A DNA stretch of 64,000 nt from contig NC_132878.1 in the NCBI RefSeq assembly GCF_030463535.1, forward strand, positions 21,751,925 to 21,815,924, given 5' to 3'. Position 1 is the first letter of the stretch; the number at the start of each line of letters is the position of its first letter. Below, one piece after another: positions 35,191 through 50,300 of the stretch. The notes beneath the pieces were generated by a model. The model ran no database searches and had not been told where the DNA came from. It saw nothing but the letters and a program-made list of their open reading frames with translations. The position numbers and the translations under genes are program-made. The stretch is from Salminus brasiliensis. Its lineage: Eukaryota; Chordata; Actinopteri; Characiformes; Bryconidae.

Positions 35191-36074
35191 ATGTAAGCAC
35201 TATGTAAGCATAGTGGCGACACAGTGAAGACACAACTTTAGTGATTCAGCGCTTTTCATGTACTTAAATTCTACAAATGCTGATTTGGAAAAAGGAAAAT
35301 TGAGCTTCTTCTTTCTGGACTAGCATTACAGACACATGGAGCATTTCATTGTACAGTAAAATAATAAAATAATAAAAATGCAGACACTGTCTCATTAAAT
35401 ACATCGGCTTGAAATATCAGACAAATCTAAACATTTGTGTAATGCGGATAGTTAAATAGGTATATATGCACTAATATATCCCTGCACTAAAATATTATAA
35501 AACCAATATTTTGTAAGTGCATATATCTGTCAGCAAATATTTCCTTCATAAATATAACTCATTAAAGTGAGAAATGTGTTTTTACTAAAATGCTAACATA
35601 CAGTTAAATAACTGATTTCACATCAGTGTTTGCTTCTAGACTTTATTCATTTATTTTTTTTATACTAGCATGAATATTTACAAAATTGTTCTGTTAAAGG
35701 TTGTAAAAGTGAAACAATTTATTTGCCTTTTTAATTTCTGTTACTTGTAAGACGCTAATGAGTTTAAATAAAAGAAGATCACCTTGTCATGTACGCTATT
35801 AAGGTTACTTCTCACTCTTGATAAATTAGTAAATGTTTATGTATACATGTTCTTTAACATAGCTGCATGGTTTTCAAGGTATTTAACTTCCTCCCACCAT
35901 CACACAAACACACATTGCCATAGTCCTAAAACTTTGGCCTACTTAAAGGCCATTGGCCATAACATCCTAATCACTGTAGATGCCCATGTCTGCTCAGTGT
36001 CCTCTTTTTAAAAACCACAGTATAGCCACTCTTGATGTTGTATTGTATTGTTGTACTGTGTGGTAATATATATA

Positions 36075-37782
<1,708 letters not shown>

Positions 37783-37899
37783 CTTGAACAATTCTGTAAA
37801 TCTATTTTTTTTTGTAGTTTTTTATATTAAATTAAATTAATATAAATTTGATTAATTCTGTTATATGAATTACTTTCATTCACACATGTAAGTTTTATT

Positions 37900-38350
37900 C
37901 TATAAACGCAACTGCGTAAAAAAGCAGACTGCTGTTTCCAGCATTACACTTCTACACTCATGGTGTAAAGAGACACTAGCACTAGACACTTGACGAAGTC
38001 CTGAATGCGTAATACGCTCTGCGCATGCGCGCTCCATGCTGTCTCCACCATGACGTCGCGCAGTCGGCCGTAGCCCTGTTTTGTTTGGACCCTCCTTACA
38101 GCTTTTCTGCCACACAGCCGGCGAATTAAACCTCTGCCCCGGGGAAACCATGGCCGAAGAGGCCTCGGGATCCGCCCGGCCGCCTCAGCACGATGGTAAG
38201 TGGCTCTCTTAGTCGGAAGGGGTTTCATTTGGGAGGTTTTTGGCTCCTGTTTTTCACAGCTGTAGGCCCGCGGGGCCTGCGCATCCTCGGGCTCGGCGGC
38301 AACCTGCAGCCGGCTAGGAGTGAAGGTCCACTCCGCTCCCAAACGACACT
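37900..38350 (+). promoter_or_regulatory. rabep1: rabep1 CpG-rich promoter with NRF1 and CRE-like sites
   Basis: GC and CpG content jump sharply against the AT-rich flank. TGCGCATGCGC (38020-38030) is an NRF1 palindrome and TGACGTC (38051-38057) a CREB/ATF half-to-full site. There is no TATA box. This fits a broadly expressed gene with its start codon at 38150. Confidence 0.7.
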
Positions 38351-41300
38351 TTTGTAGCACTCTTGTCACACGTTGAAGCAGTGTCCTCGCATATATAGGA
38401 CATGCAGGCCTTAAATGCGGTATGCAGTGTGAAGAGGTTTGTCTGCAGTGAGCGACGTGGATTGACATGCCCCTCGTTCACATAGAGATATTAGCTGTAG
38501 CATCAGTTTGTACTGAACTGAGCATCTGGACTGAAGTGTGTGAGAGTTAGCCCGCATGCTAAAGGAGCGTCTGTACAAAAGATAGAGAGAGTAGTCAGTC
38601 AGTCAGTCAGTCAGTCCTGCTGGTGAACAGTATGGATTTTCCTGACCTAGTCGTGGTACGTGGCCGGGTTGTGTGCGTTGATGTGCTGAAGAGACTTTAG
38701 ACTGATGGAGCCTGACAGGTCGAGTCACCCATGCATCACTCAGGCAAAACTAGCTAGCTATAGATATAGCTAGAGGATGTTGCTGTTTTACTCACGAGTT
38801 CTTGTGTACAACTGAGATGGGTTATACCTTAATCCGAGTGCATTTGTGTGGAAGTAAACCTGCTTTTTCCTCAGTTCAAGCAGAGTCCTTCATTTTCATT
38901 CCTCTTCATTATTTTAAAGGGTTGATCTACTGTTTCTTGGGCACCAGTATCACCAGTAGGGCTGCTGTGCTGTTGCTCTCACATCTCACTACTGTTAGCA
39001 TTTGTGTAAACATTGTCTCCCAATGGTAGTAAACTGCAGTCATTGTAATTCTGTGAGTTGGGAACAGTTATACCTCATACAGGTACTTTAACTAATGTTC
39101 AAATGATTAATTCACTGTATTGTGAAAGGAAAAGCTTTAAGGCAGAGAGGTAATAAGATAAGGTACATCCCAATATGAAGAAAACAAATGTTATGTCCGC
39201 GAGAGGGACAGCTTGCTTTACTATTGATGGTGAGGATGTAGAAGTGGTGTACAGCCTTTCCCTGCTTGGTATCAATTATTAACAACAAAGCAGTCAAGAA
39301 ATATGACACAGATCGGCAGTTGGCAGAGCAAAGAAGAAAGGGCTTGAGAAGATCTTTAATGGCAGCGCACTGTATCTGCAAACATACAGATATACAAAAA
39401 ACTCTAGTTGTTTAGACTCATTTAGACTGTTTCTGTAGGTTATTTATGAATATGAAAACTGAACAAAAAGCAGGGCAGGGAAATGCTGACGCTGATAAAA
39501 GAATAATAATAATAGTAATACTTTTAAACATTTATATAGCACCTACCCTAGGATGATTTACAATCAGATCACTGTATGAATACCAAGATCTGTGCAGACA
39601 CACCAAGTTAGAAAGAGTGACTTATTAACAGAAGACAGAAACGAAGACTAATGCATTATATTAAATAATTTAAGGGAAGGCCCTTTCAGACACAGAATGC
39701 AGTATACATAATCACAGACATTAACATAACAGATCAGGCTGAAAACCATGAAAGATTATGGAAGACTGAAGGTACTGGGAGAAAAGGAGCTGGTCTTTAA
39801 AATAAATAAAAGGAAAAATGTTCCAAAACATTGACACTGAAGGATCTCCCCATGCCCCTAAATTGGCAGTTTACAGAAGACCACAGTCAGTAAAAGGACA
39901 ACAGAATGGATGGATGCAATCAAACATCCATGAGGGAGGGGGGGAGGGGAGGGGGGGGTGGAAAGAGGTCTAAGGAGTCAAGATACAGTCTCTTATATGC
40001 TCACCCGAGGTGACAACCAACTTGTTGGAACTAAATAATGGTCATAAATAGGGTGGATTTAGGCCACTCTGCACATCCATTGTTTGCTTGCAACCCAATG
40101 GCTGGTCACTTGTATTGCACAGCATACACAGCACAGAGTCTTGTACATTGCACTCTGTTATGGAGCTCATAAAGAATGCTGCTGATAGCAGTGTTTTGGT
40201 CCTGATAAGCATGACCTGCACATGTTAGGATAGCTTCTCCATGCTCATGGGGCTCACTGTCTTGACTTGCCCTTAACTTATTTTCATGTGATGCCAACGT
40301 GATGCTAGGTTTTACAACCTGTTGGATCGCAGAAAATCTGAAACCCAGCTTCTGCATGGTTTTTACTGAGCTGCCAATGCAGTCTACATGCAAGCGTGCA
40401 GCTACTGCATGTGTTTGGATTATAGGAGCCTCTTGTCAGCCTCTTATTGATGGGAACACTTTTATAAGGTAATATTAACACCTATGCTATTTAATGGTGA
40501 AACAAATGAGTGTTGTACGGTGTTTTATAATGATTTACAGTTTGATGCAAGTTTTGATACAGCAAAAGAAGACGTGCCTTATGTTAATTTTAATATTTAC
40601 ATTTTCATTTTGAGACCATTTAGCAATTTAAACACACTAGTAAATATATGTCTATATGTATACATGGGCTGAATGGTCTTCTTGTAAGGAAGTTGTGAAC
40701 TAATCTTTAAAGAAAGAAAGGGGCGATTAGTGTCACTATTTTCCATGATTTGGATGTTGATATTGAAGGATCTAAAATTAAATTTTCTATTAGTGGTGTA
40801 ACAATGCACTCAGTTTCAGTGCAACTCACTATGCTGGGTTTGCGACTTTAAATATTCTCATGACATTTTGAACAAAATTTGGATGAATAAAAAGTATGAT
40901 GGTCAGTGTTGTTTAATTGATTAGTGAGACTAGAACTGAGAAATGAGAGAAGTGTGACACATAATTGGTGTGCGTTATTGGTGATGCTGGTTGACGCGGT
41001 GTTTGTACGCCCCTCGTATCAATATTTGATCATTCCTATACCATGGGAAAGGAAGATCTCCTGCAGTTGCTTTACAACAAATGCAATTATATGAAACAGC
41101 CAGCAGAAGGTTGCACACAAGTATATTTGTTGTCTTATTTTCACTCATACTAAAATATACTGAAAAAGGATTATACTAATTTCTTATTATTATGCTAATA
41201 CAATGTTTTAAATGTGTCTTTGTCCTAATTACTTTCACTTGCTGTTTGCTTTCACTTTTGTCTTCGAATTTTGATTTTTTTCTGGTTCTTGTTATACTTT

Positions 41301-44300
41301 TATTACCTTGCCATCTACAGTTTGCACAGTTTTGCAAGTTGAACTTGATAAGAGCACCTTCTAAGTTGAAAAATGTAAATGTGGCCTAGTCTCAATGCAA
41401 ATCTACAGCTGTGAAGGAGTGTGTGGATATGTTCCTTCCAGTTTTTGCCAAGGCTCAACCTACACCTGACCTAACAGATACCAGCCAGTGCTCATGGATG
41501 AGTGCTGCATGTGCTGCAGTATGTTGCTCTGTGAGCCCTGTTCTGTCACATTTTTACACAGACCTAACCCAGGTGTGTTTGGGTGTAGCCGTTTCAGTCC
41601 TGCATTTTAGATGGCAATTTTATGGTGTTGCATTGCCAGAGTGTACAGTATGGCAGTCACTCATTTCTGTAGTTTTAAATTGTTGATGCTTGACGATTTG
41701 TCTTGCACATATTGCTAATACATGCACCCTGTTTTGTGGGTTTATTTGTTTGTTTTTTTCCCTTCATGACAATAGTAAATACTGCTTCTAGAGTTAACCA
41801 AACACTAAAAACAGTGTTCTCAGCAAATACAGTAACTCTTTATACTCATACCGTTTTTCTTCATAACATAAATAAAAAATCTCTCTTCAGGTATTCTTTG
41901 GATTAGAATCGGGTTGTAGAAGCCATCTTTTCAGTTGGCTTTTTGTGGAATGCATTCTTCCCTCCACCCATACACATGCCAGTGCCACTGTCAACAACAC
42001 AACTGCAAAGCATGGTAGATCCATTCCCATGCATTTGGCAAAATTAGGCAAAAACACAGTTCCTTTTTTTCCAAGTTCTATTTTGACTTCATCAGCCCTC
42101 AGCACCTGTTTTCAAAACTCATGTCTTCTCTAAATGTTCTGTAGCATGCAGACTTTTTGTGGGGTGGTTGCAGTTGAAGTTGAACTGTTTCTTTAAAGGC
42201 AATGCTGCATAGTGGAATGGTCCACTGCTCAACTAAACGCAGGTTTGGTCTTACCTGCAGTTCTCTAAGGAACTGTTCTTGACATTCCCCTGAATTGCCC
42301 TTTCTTAATATCATTACACGTAGAAACTTTGAGTCCGAGAGTTCACATAACTTTAATTGAACACATTTGATTCACCTGGCGGTTCTTAATTACTCCTGGT
42401 GACATGCCTCAGCCCTGATATACAGCAACACTTTTGCAGCAATAGGAGGTGTTTTTTGGGGGGCGGGGGGGCACATGCCACATGGATGACAAAACATTGT
42501 GATGCGTATATATTCTTATATTCACTATTTTGATTAAAAAGAAAAATGTGGATTGTCACACTAACTAACTTTCCTACACAGACAAACAGCGTTACCCACT
42601 GTAGTTTCAGTGCCTGCCAGCTGTTGCTCTACTGTAAAGAATTTTAGTGATTGAAATCAAAAGTTAACTGATGTTGGAGTTAAATAAAAATCAGGGGATT
42701 AGAATTTGAGTAACAAATCCTAGCTCATTTATTTTTTGCCAGTAACGATACTTTTAGAGCTAACTTTCAGAGAACTGCTAATGCATGAATGCACAATGTC
42801 GTTTACTGGCATGAAATTATGCTCATTTTCCACTACGCTCTGGGTTCACTTGATGGTCTCGCTAACAGGTGAAAGATTGTAAAAGTGAAAGTGCAATTGA
42901 CTGAAAAAAAAACAAAAAAGTGCTATTTTTGTTCTTGTGATATTTCCTGTTTTTATGTCAGTACAGAGAAGCTGCTAACTGTACTCAATCATGATCACTA
43001 ATGGGAGTTTAAGATATGAATATTCAGGAGAATATTTTGAAATTAATAATATATAATGAGTATATTTTTGACCCTGTATGTAAGGGTGTGCGAGCTTGAC
43101 AGTTATATCCTGATATATTCTGGGATTCTGCCTATGCCGCCTTTTCATCCTTCAAAATGTGTTTGTAAAAGTCTTGCTCTGCGCTAGCTTGTTCTTCTTA
43201 TTTATTTACTCAAAACTGAAGCATTCAAGTAAAAAAATAATTCAAAAACAACAGTGCAAGTGTTTTTTTCACATTAAATTGTAATTTAATATGAATGTAT
43301 TTATATTACATTATTTTTTCATGTTATTTATCATTTGCAAAGGTAATATTTTCAAAAATTATATCATTTTACTTTATGTATGTTTAAACATCTTAACAAA
43401 TTCAAGCTGTATTTCACTTAAACTGTAAATGGCTGCAGTGACTGCACTGTTTCTTATAGAAGTCTACAGGGGTCATACTTTCTGGCGCTGGCACATTTTG
43501 TCACATAATCTGATAATGGCTCTCTGTCAGAATATGTAACTGCACATAAGTAGAAATATCAGAAATTACACACTGAGCTCACAAAATACTCAGGTACGTA
43601 GGTCAAAGATTACGGTCCGGACAGGGACAGGTTTCAGCATATTGTGGGCCTTGGACTCCTGAAGTTTGTATAAATCTTTACAGAGGTTGGGTCACAGATA
43701 GTGAAATAAGTTTGTTGTCGAGCTGTTTTCAATTGCAACCGATTTTCGACATGGATTGCTGAAAGCAGTCTTTTGAGAAACAAGCCAAAACCACTTCCAA
43801 GCTAGCGAGGACTAGCCGGGTCTAGGTGTTGGTGCTTGTGTTTTGTTTTGTTTCTCTTGGCGCCGTTTGTTCTCTCCTTTTTAACTCCAGTCTTTCCTAG
43901 GCAGAACACTAGCTGTGAACTAGCTGTTGCTGTGAACTTGTAGGTTATGCTAGCGTGATGCATGCACTCCGTGCAAATGCACAGTAGTCTATCCTATCAG
44001 GCTAACGGGCGCAGTAAATACGGGAACTCTTAAGGTGTGTTTTTGAGTGGTTTCCGCAAACTGAGTGACATACTCAATAATGTCTCCTTGCACGTCGACG
44101 ATACATATCGCACACTCCTACCCAACTGTGACTCTGTATTTCAGAACCACCACCCTCCCTGAAAACCTATGTATGCAATTCTTGTTTCTAAAAAAAAAAA
44201 AAAAAAAAAAAAAAGCTAACATTGCCATAATAACTGTATATACATACAAATTTACATTAGAACCATCAGTGGGACAACCATCGCATCTGCAATACTGTGT

Positions 44301-47300
44301 ATTTGTAAAAAGAAGAAAAGTAGTTCTGTAGTTCTGGTCAAGGTCTGGTCTATGCCTCTTTTGTTGTTTTTTTATTTTTTTTTTATACCAGTGTGTATGA
44401 TTGGGGCCTTAATATTGGGTACTGATGCTCGGACAGGGCTACTTCAGCAGCGTGTGGAGGCTCTGGAGCAGGAGCGGGCTGAGTTCCTGAAGCTCAAACA
44501 GCAGCTGGAGATGGAGTTCAATCAGAAACGGGCCAAGTTCAAGGAGCTCTACCTGTCTAAAGAAGGTGACTGTGTATGTCTGAGTGTTTGCCAAACTTTG
44601 TTGGATTGTCTGCCACTTATGACTAGTGACTGTTTTACTGTAATGTATACTTTACTCAGTACATTTAACTGTAGTATTGAGCTCTTGTGATCTAAGCAAA
44701 TGGCTTAGGGCTGGTCTTTGGACATCTCCTTAATGCTTGTCTTTTGACCTCCTTTCCTCTCAGAGGAGCTGAAGCGGCAGGCTGCTTCTCTGGAGAATGC
44801 CCAGGCAGAGCTGAGCCATGTGCAGGCCCAGTTGGCTGAGGCTAAAGCTGAGATGGAGAACATCAAAGCTGTGGCCACCGTCTCTGAGAACACCAAGCAG
44901 GAAGCCATCGACCAGGTCAAGCAGCAGTGGCAGGAGGAGGTGGTCTCTTTACAGGCCATAATGAAAGGTAGGTTTGCGACTAAAGCCAGTTTCACATCAG
45001 GCGCAGTGTGGCGTGCTCTTTGCTGCTGCCATAATTATCATTTCACACCAGCTCGACACACATGCATTGCGAGGAGCACCAGTTTCAGTTTTATTTTCTG
45101 TATTGCTGAAATAAGCTTTATGTATTTAAGCATAGCTTTTTAAATTGGCTGTTAACAGGCTTTTGCGTGTCTTGCTTTTTTAGCTCTTTGTTTACAATAT
45201 CAGGTGGCAAACAGTTTTTTGAATATAAAAATGCTTTCTTTTAACTCCAAAATGTCTTTTGTTAATGTGTTTATCCTTTTATGTTGTATATTTAGCAATA
45301 ATACTGCATATATAACACTGCGTTTCGTACAGTTTCTGTCTATATACTGCTAGAATGTTGTGTAGTGCTATAGTGTAGTGAAGTGCAGCAGGTTTCTTTT
45401 ATGTGGGTGGTTACTGAAATCACTCATTTTTGTGTGAAACAAGTCAAAGGTTTCAGCTTTGAGACTGGTATAGAACTCACATTGTCAGGGGACTTTGAAT
45501 ATTAGTTTAGACCTGGGTTTTCTCACACTGTGTGTATATATTTTTGTGATGTGTGCCTGTTTGTGTGTATCCAGACACGGTACGGGAGTATGAAGTGCAA
45601 TTCCACCAGCGGATTGAGCAGGAGCGGGCCCAGTGGGCACAGTACCGTGAGGGCGCAGAGAGAGAGATCGCGGAACTCCGTCGTCGCCTGTCTGAGGGCC
45701 AGGAGGAGGAGAACCTTGAAAATGATATGAAAAAGGTCTGTCTTCTCATTCAGGTCTTAGAGATTGTTTTCTGGACACAATTTAAATAAAGCCAAAAGTT
45801 GGCCATAATCCAAAATGGATCATTCAGGGTCTACAAATTAACCTTCTAAAGCACACTTTGTCGGTGCATCCCAACAATTTACTAGTTTAATTCCGGACTC
45901 TACAGTCCGATCAGCTGTTTCCCCTGATGCTGATACTAGCTCCTCAAGTATGTGTGTATATTAAGTACTGATAAATGTTACCATTTTCCAACCTCTTTCT
46001 CTCTCACTCCTTCAGAATTAGAATTATATTCCTTTAGAATAGTTTTGTGGTGCTGCATTTCCTTAATTCATGGACAAATGACCCATGCATCTCCTAATAG
46101 AAAATCTTAAGGTTTAAACTTGTCAGATTTATATAAACCCTCATTAACCCCTGGACTAACAGTCATTGCCAACCTGGAAACCAAATCACCTAAATTATGA
46201 TGAGGTTAAATCCATAGGACCTCCAGTTCATGCTTTAAAAAATGAATTGTTTGTCCAGATAAAAAGGGCAAGGTTTTATTTCTTCATGTTTTTATGTGTA
46301 TTTATTGGTACACATGGCACATTCCCACAATATTAACAGTGATACTGCGATTCAAATAAAAAGTGAAAGGAAAAGAAAAATAATGAATAAATAAAATAAA
46401 TCAAACTAGAATAAAGATCAAGATAAAATTGTAAGAAGTAGAACATATCCATAGACATAGCAGCACAAAGGGGCAGACTATAGAAAGTTTCATCCAGCAA
46501 TTTAGAAGGGAAATTGTGGAAAAAAAACAGCTTTGGTGTCAAACCTAATGGTCAAGTACATTAATTAGGTACTCTGAAAAGGGTTTTTATATGTTTAAAT
46601 GTTTTTACTACCAGACAGCATACGAGCCTCTGAATATGCAACATTTGCCTCTTTTTTAAGCCACATTTTATACATAGACAGGGTGTCTAAAAGTGCAATC
46701 TATGCCTAGGCTTTAGTGTTGGCTGAGAAACTGCCCTGAGAAAGTGTGATTTCTTGTGATATTTTTTCTTTTTTCCTTAAAACTTCTTTCTTGGGAAAGA
46801 AGGGTTTTTTTTTGCCTCTCTCTCTTTTTCTTTTCCACCACCTTATCCAAAACTCTATAATGGAGAGCTTGACCGATGTAAATTATTCCACTGAAAGCAC
46901 TTTTTTAGAAATCAGTTTAACATTAGCCATATTTTTCTCAGAATAACACTGTCTTCAGTCAATGAAGAGTGATTTATTGGAAACCGCTTTGTGAATGTGT
47001 TTCCCCTAAGGCCCAGGAAGACGCAGAGAAGCTTCGTTCTGTGGTGATGCCAATGGAGCATGAAATCGCAGCGTTGAAGGCCAAGCTGACAAGCTCAGAG
47101 GACCGAGTAAAGGAACTGGAGGCCGCTAAGGTCTGCATAGCTGGCTGTGTAGAGGAACTGAAAGTCAGACTGCCTCTTTTCACAGTTTTATTATTAGATT
47201 TATTCTCTGGCTCGTTTGGTTTGTCTCGTCTTGGAGCACATGCTTGTTCTGGTGTTCTAGTGTTCTGAGAAACTTTTAAAAAATGTTCTGTTCAGTTGAA

Positions 47301-50300
47301 ATGGGCTAATAGACAAAATGTAACTTTTGTTCAGTTCTGTGAAATGATGTACATGAATGACTGCAAGTCGATTACGAGTCTGTTGGAGTTAAGTAAAGCA
47401 TTAAGCCAAACAAAGCTGTGTTCATGGATTTAAGTTGTGACAAAAGCACAGTATAATGCTCTTGATTACTGTGTGTGGATTGTAATTGGTTTTTTTGTGA
47501 AAGGCCAACTTAATTCAACATGATGATACATACCAAATTTTGGCATTCAGTATAGTTTAGCAATATTGGACAGAATTATCTAGAAACATAGCTTGGGCTA
47601 TCGGTTTTATTTTTGTGATTTTTGATGATTGTAGAATATAACTGTTGGAGTATTCATGTCCTCTTCTATGACAGGTGAAGGAGCTCAACCATGTTCTGGA
47701 AGCGGAAAAGTCATGCCGGACTGACTTGGAGATGTACGTGGCTGTGCTCAATACCCAGAAATCTGTCCTCCAGGAGGATGCTGAAAAGCTACGGAAAGAG
47801 CTCCATGAAGGTACACAGCTGTTTCTTTGAAGATGCTTGCTGTTGTCTTCTTTCTTTTACCTATAATAATTAGTAAAACGATTAGTAGAAGCAATTCTAA
47901 TTATTTTAGTTTAGTTAAGTATATTGTTGTTGAAATGCAGAATGCGAGTATATTCACACTAAAGCATCCTAATCTAGGTCCACCAGTTCCCAAAAGATTG
48001 GATCATAAGACCTAGCCTATAAAAATTCTGTCTATGCCTGTAATCAATTTAAAATAAGCTGCTGAATTCTAAATGCCAGGCAGCCCCAGTGCATCATAAT
48101 CATCTGCAGATCAAATGTAGCTCATCCCCGGGTTTCCAGTTTGACCCAGTTGACGTGTCTCTGTACAGTTTGTCACATGCTGGAGCTGGAGAGGCAACAG
48201 CACAACCAGCTGAAGCATACCTGGCAGCGCGCCAATGACCAGTTCCTGGAGTCACAGCGACTCCTCATGCGGGACATGCAGCGCATCGAGAGCGTGCTGT
48301 CCTCTGAACAGCTGCGCCAGGTCGAGGAGATGAAGAAAAGGGACCAGGTACTGATGCCAAATGAGCTCTAACGGAGAAGAGATGATGAGGCTGATGGTGA
48401 AAGGGCACATTGAGAGGAAGCTGGGAGTATAAATAAACTGTAGCCCCTGTTTAGTGTGACACCAGCATAACCATAACAATACTTCAATTTCACAGAAACC
48501 AATATATTTACATATAGCCACTTGTTCATCTTACAGTAGTTTAGCCCTGCCCTTTCACATTGAAATTCTAATGAGTGCTTAAGACTGATCAGCTTTTTCA
48601 GTAAAACGCAATACAGGGCCATAAGGACAGAGGTTGTTTACATATATCTGTATCAAAAACAGCCTCTGTAATTCTGCAAAGTTGGAAAAAGGTCAAGTTT
48701 AAGGGAGGTTTTACTTTTGTCCTCCACACATAAAAAGCCAGTTTACATATCTGACAGTCATTTCTTTGAAACTATAAAATGTTTTGCTTTAAGCCAGTTT
48801 CATTGAATGGTGTAATTTTGAGTGGAAGCCCTATAATTGAATAATGTTCATTAATATGTAAGTATTTTCAGTTGTACCTACAGTCTGTTTCTCATATAAG
48901 AATATGCTTAAAAAGTTGCAGATGGCTGATAGATGTTCAAACGTGTCTGTTCAACAGAAAAGCTTGAATGGACTTAATGGATGCCTATTGGTAGTGTAAT
49001 ATACATTCTCAGATTTTAAGACTTTTGGGCAATGCTGCATTTAGTCTTTTATTTTAATGCAAGTGAACAAAGCAGCTCGCTTTTCCATGTAGTAAAGCCA
49101 CACAAAAAACACAAAACCAGTCCATCACAAAGTCCTTTTCACTCACAAAAGTCACTAATTGGCATTAATAAAATGTGTTTCCAAAGGAGGAAGATGAGAA
49201 GCAGCGAATCAGTCAGGCTAAAGGAGCTGGTGAAGATGATGGACCAGAACACGCAGAGGCAGCAGAAGACTCACTTCTTGGTCTTTCCATAGAGGAGGTA
49301 TCAGTTTTACACCGGTCAAACACACAAAAGTACTATTTCTGTTTGGTGTCCAAAGCTTGAAATCTTGCATAGCTAAAACGCTACCAGGAGCAATCTGGAC
49401 GCTGAAAATGTCATTGTAATTTTGTCAGTTTTATAAATAAATGTCTTACAGTGTCTGAAATTAAATGCTATCTGAGACAACCAGAGTTCAGCAGAATACT
49501 AATATAAAATATGGAACAAGTGCAAAACGTAAAAAAGCCCCTCGAACATGTCTATGCTAAGCGATTATTCTTAAAACTTGCGTCCTCTGTATGTCTGTCT
49601 CACCGGCAGTCCCACCTCAACCACAGCATCCACAGCTCTTTACATTCGCTGGATGAGGACACCCCAGGCCGCCCAGACTCATCCGACCCCTACAAAGATG
49701 GTCTACGGCGTGTTCAGTCCACAGACAGCCTTGGCTCATCCGGCAGCGTCCTGCAAACCCAGGGCCTGGGTGGCCACAATCACAAAGCCAAGTCGGCCAG
49801 TAACCTGGACGAGTCCGACTTCGGCCCGCTGGTAGGGGCCGACTGTGGCGGCTTTGAGAGCCCTGACGTGTCCTCCATCACCTCACTGCAGCCCACACCC
49901 GGCCACTTTCTCCTCACAAAGGACCAGGAGAAAGCCATTAAGGCTATGACTCCGGAGCAGGAAGAGACAGCCTCCCTGCTTTCCAGCATCTCACAGTGTC
50001 CAGATTCGACATACCTGCCTCCATCTGGCTACCGCCTAGTCAGCGAGTCCGAGTGGAACCTGCTCCAGCAAGAGGTGGGGACCTTGATCTTAAGGGTGTA
50101 GAAATACATGTCTGTTCTGAAGGTTTGAGGGGGGTTATTCTTTGATTGTTACATGAAAGGTATGTGCTCCTTTCATATAAAAAAAATAATTGCTGTTTTA
50201 ATGTTCAGTTAATGTTTTAATGTATAGTTATAAATAAATGAATATTTTGTATATTTTAGTATATTTATATTTATTTATTTAATTTGTAGTGTAATTTGTA

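Larger units (their letters stand above)
33441..36074. other. Region between the scimp-like leader exon and the Tc1 element
   Basis: Probably holds the scimp-like promoter, which I cannot place. Contains a short tandem repeat (33871-33940) and an internal duplication (34821-34920 and 35028-35190). No gene on the plus strand. Confidence 0.4.
38196..44436 (+). other. rabep1 intron 1
   Basis: Over 6 kb with no coding exon. Contains an AGTC tetranucleotide array (38593-38616), a G-tract cluster (39934-39959), an A-run of more than 20 (44192-44214) and scattered AT-rich DNA. Short ORFs here lack coding character. Confidence 0.6.

Noticed and set aside
37944-38468. 174-codon minus-strand frame over the rabep1 promoter
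   Set aside because: It is antisense in a CpG-rich stretch where stops are rare by composition, and it has no recognisable domain.
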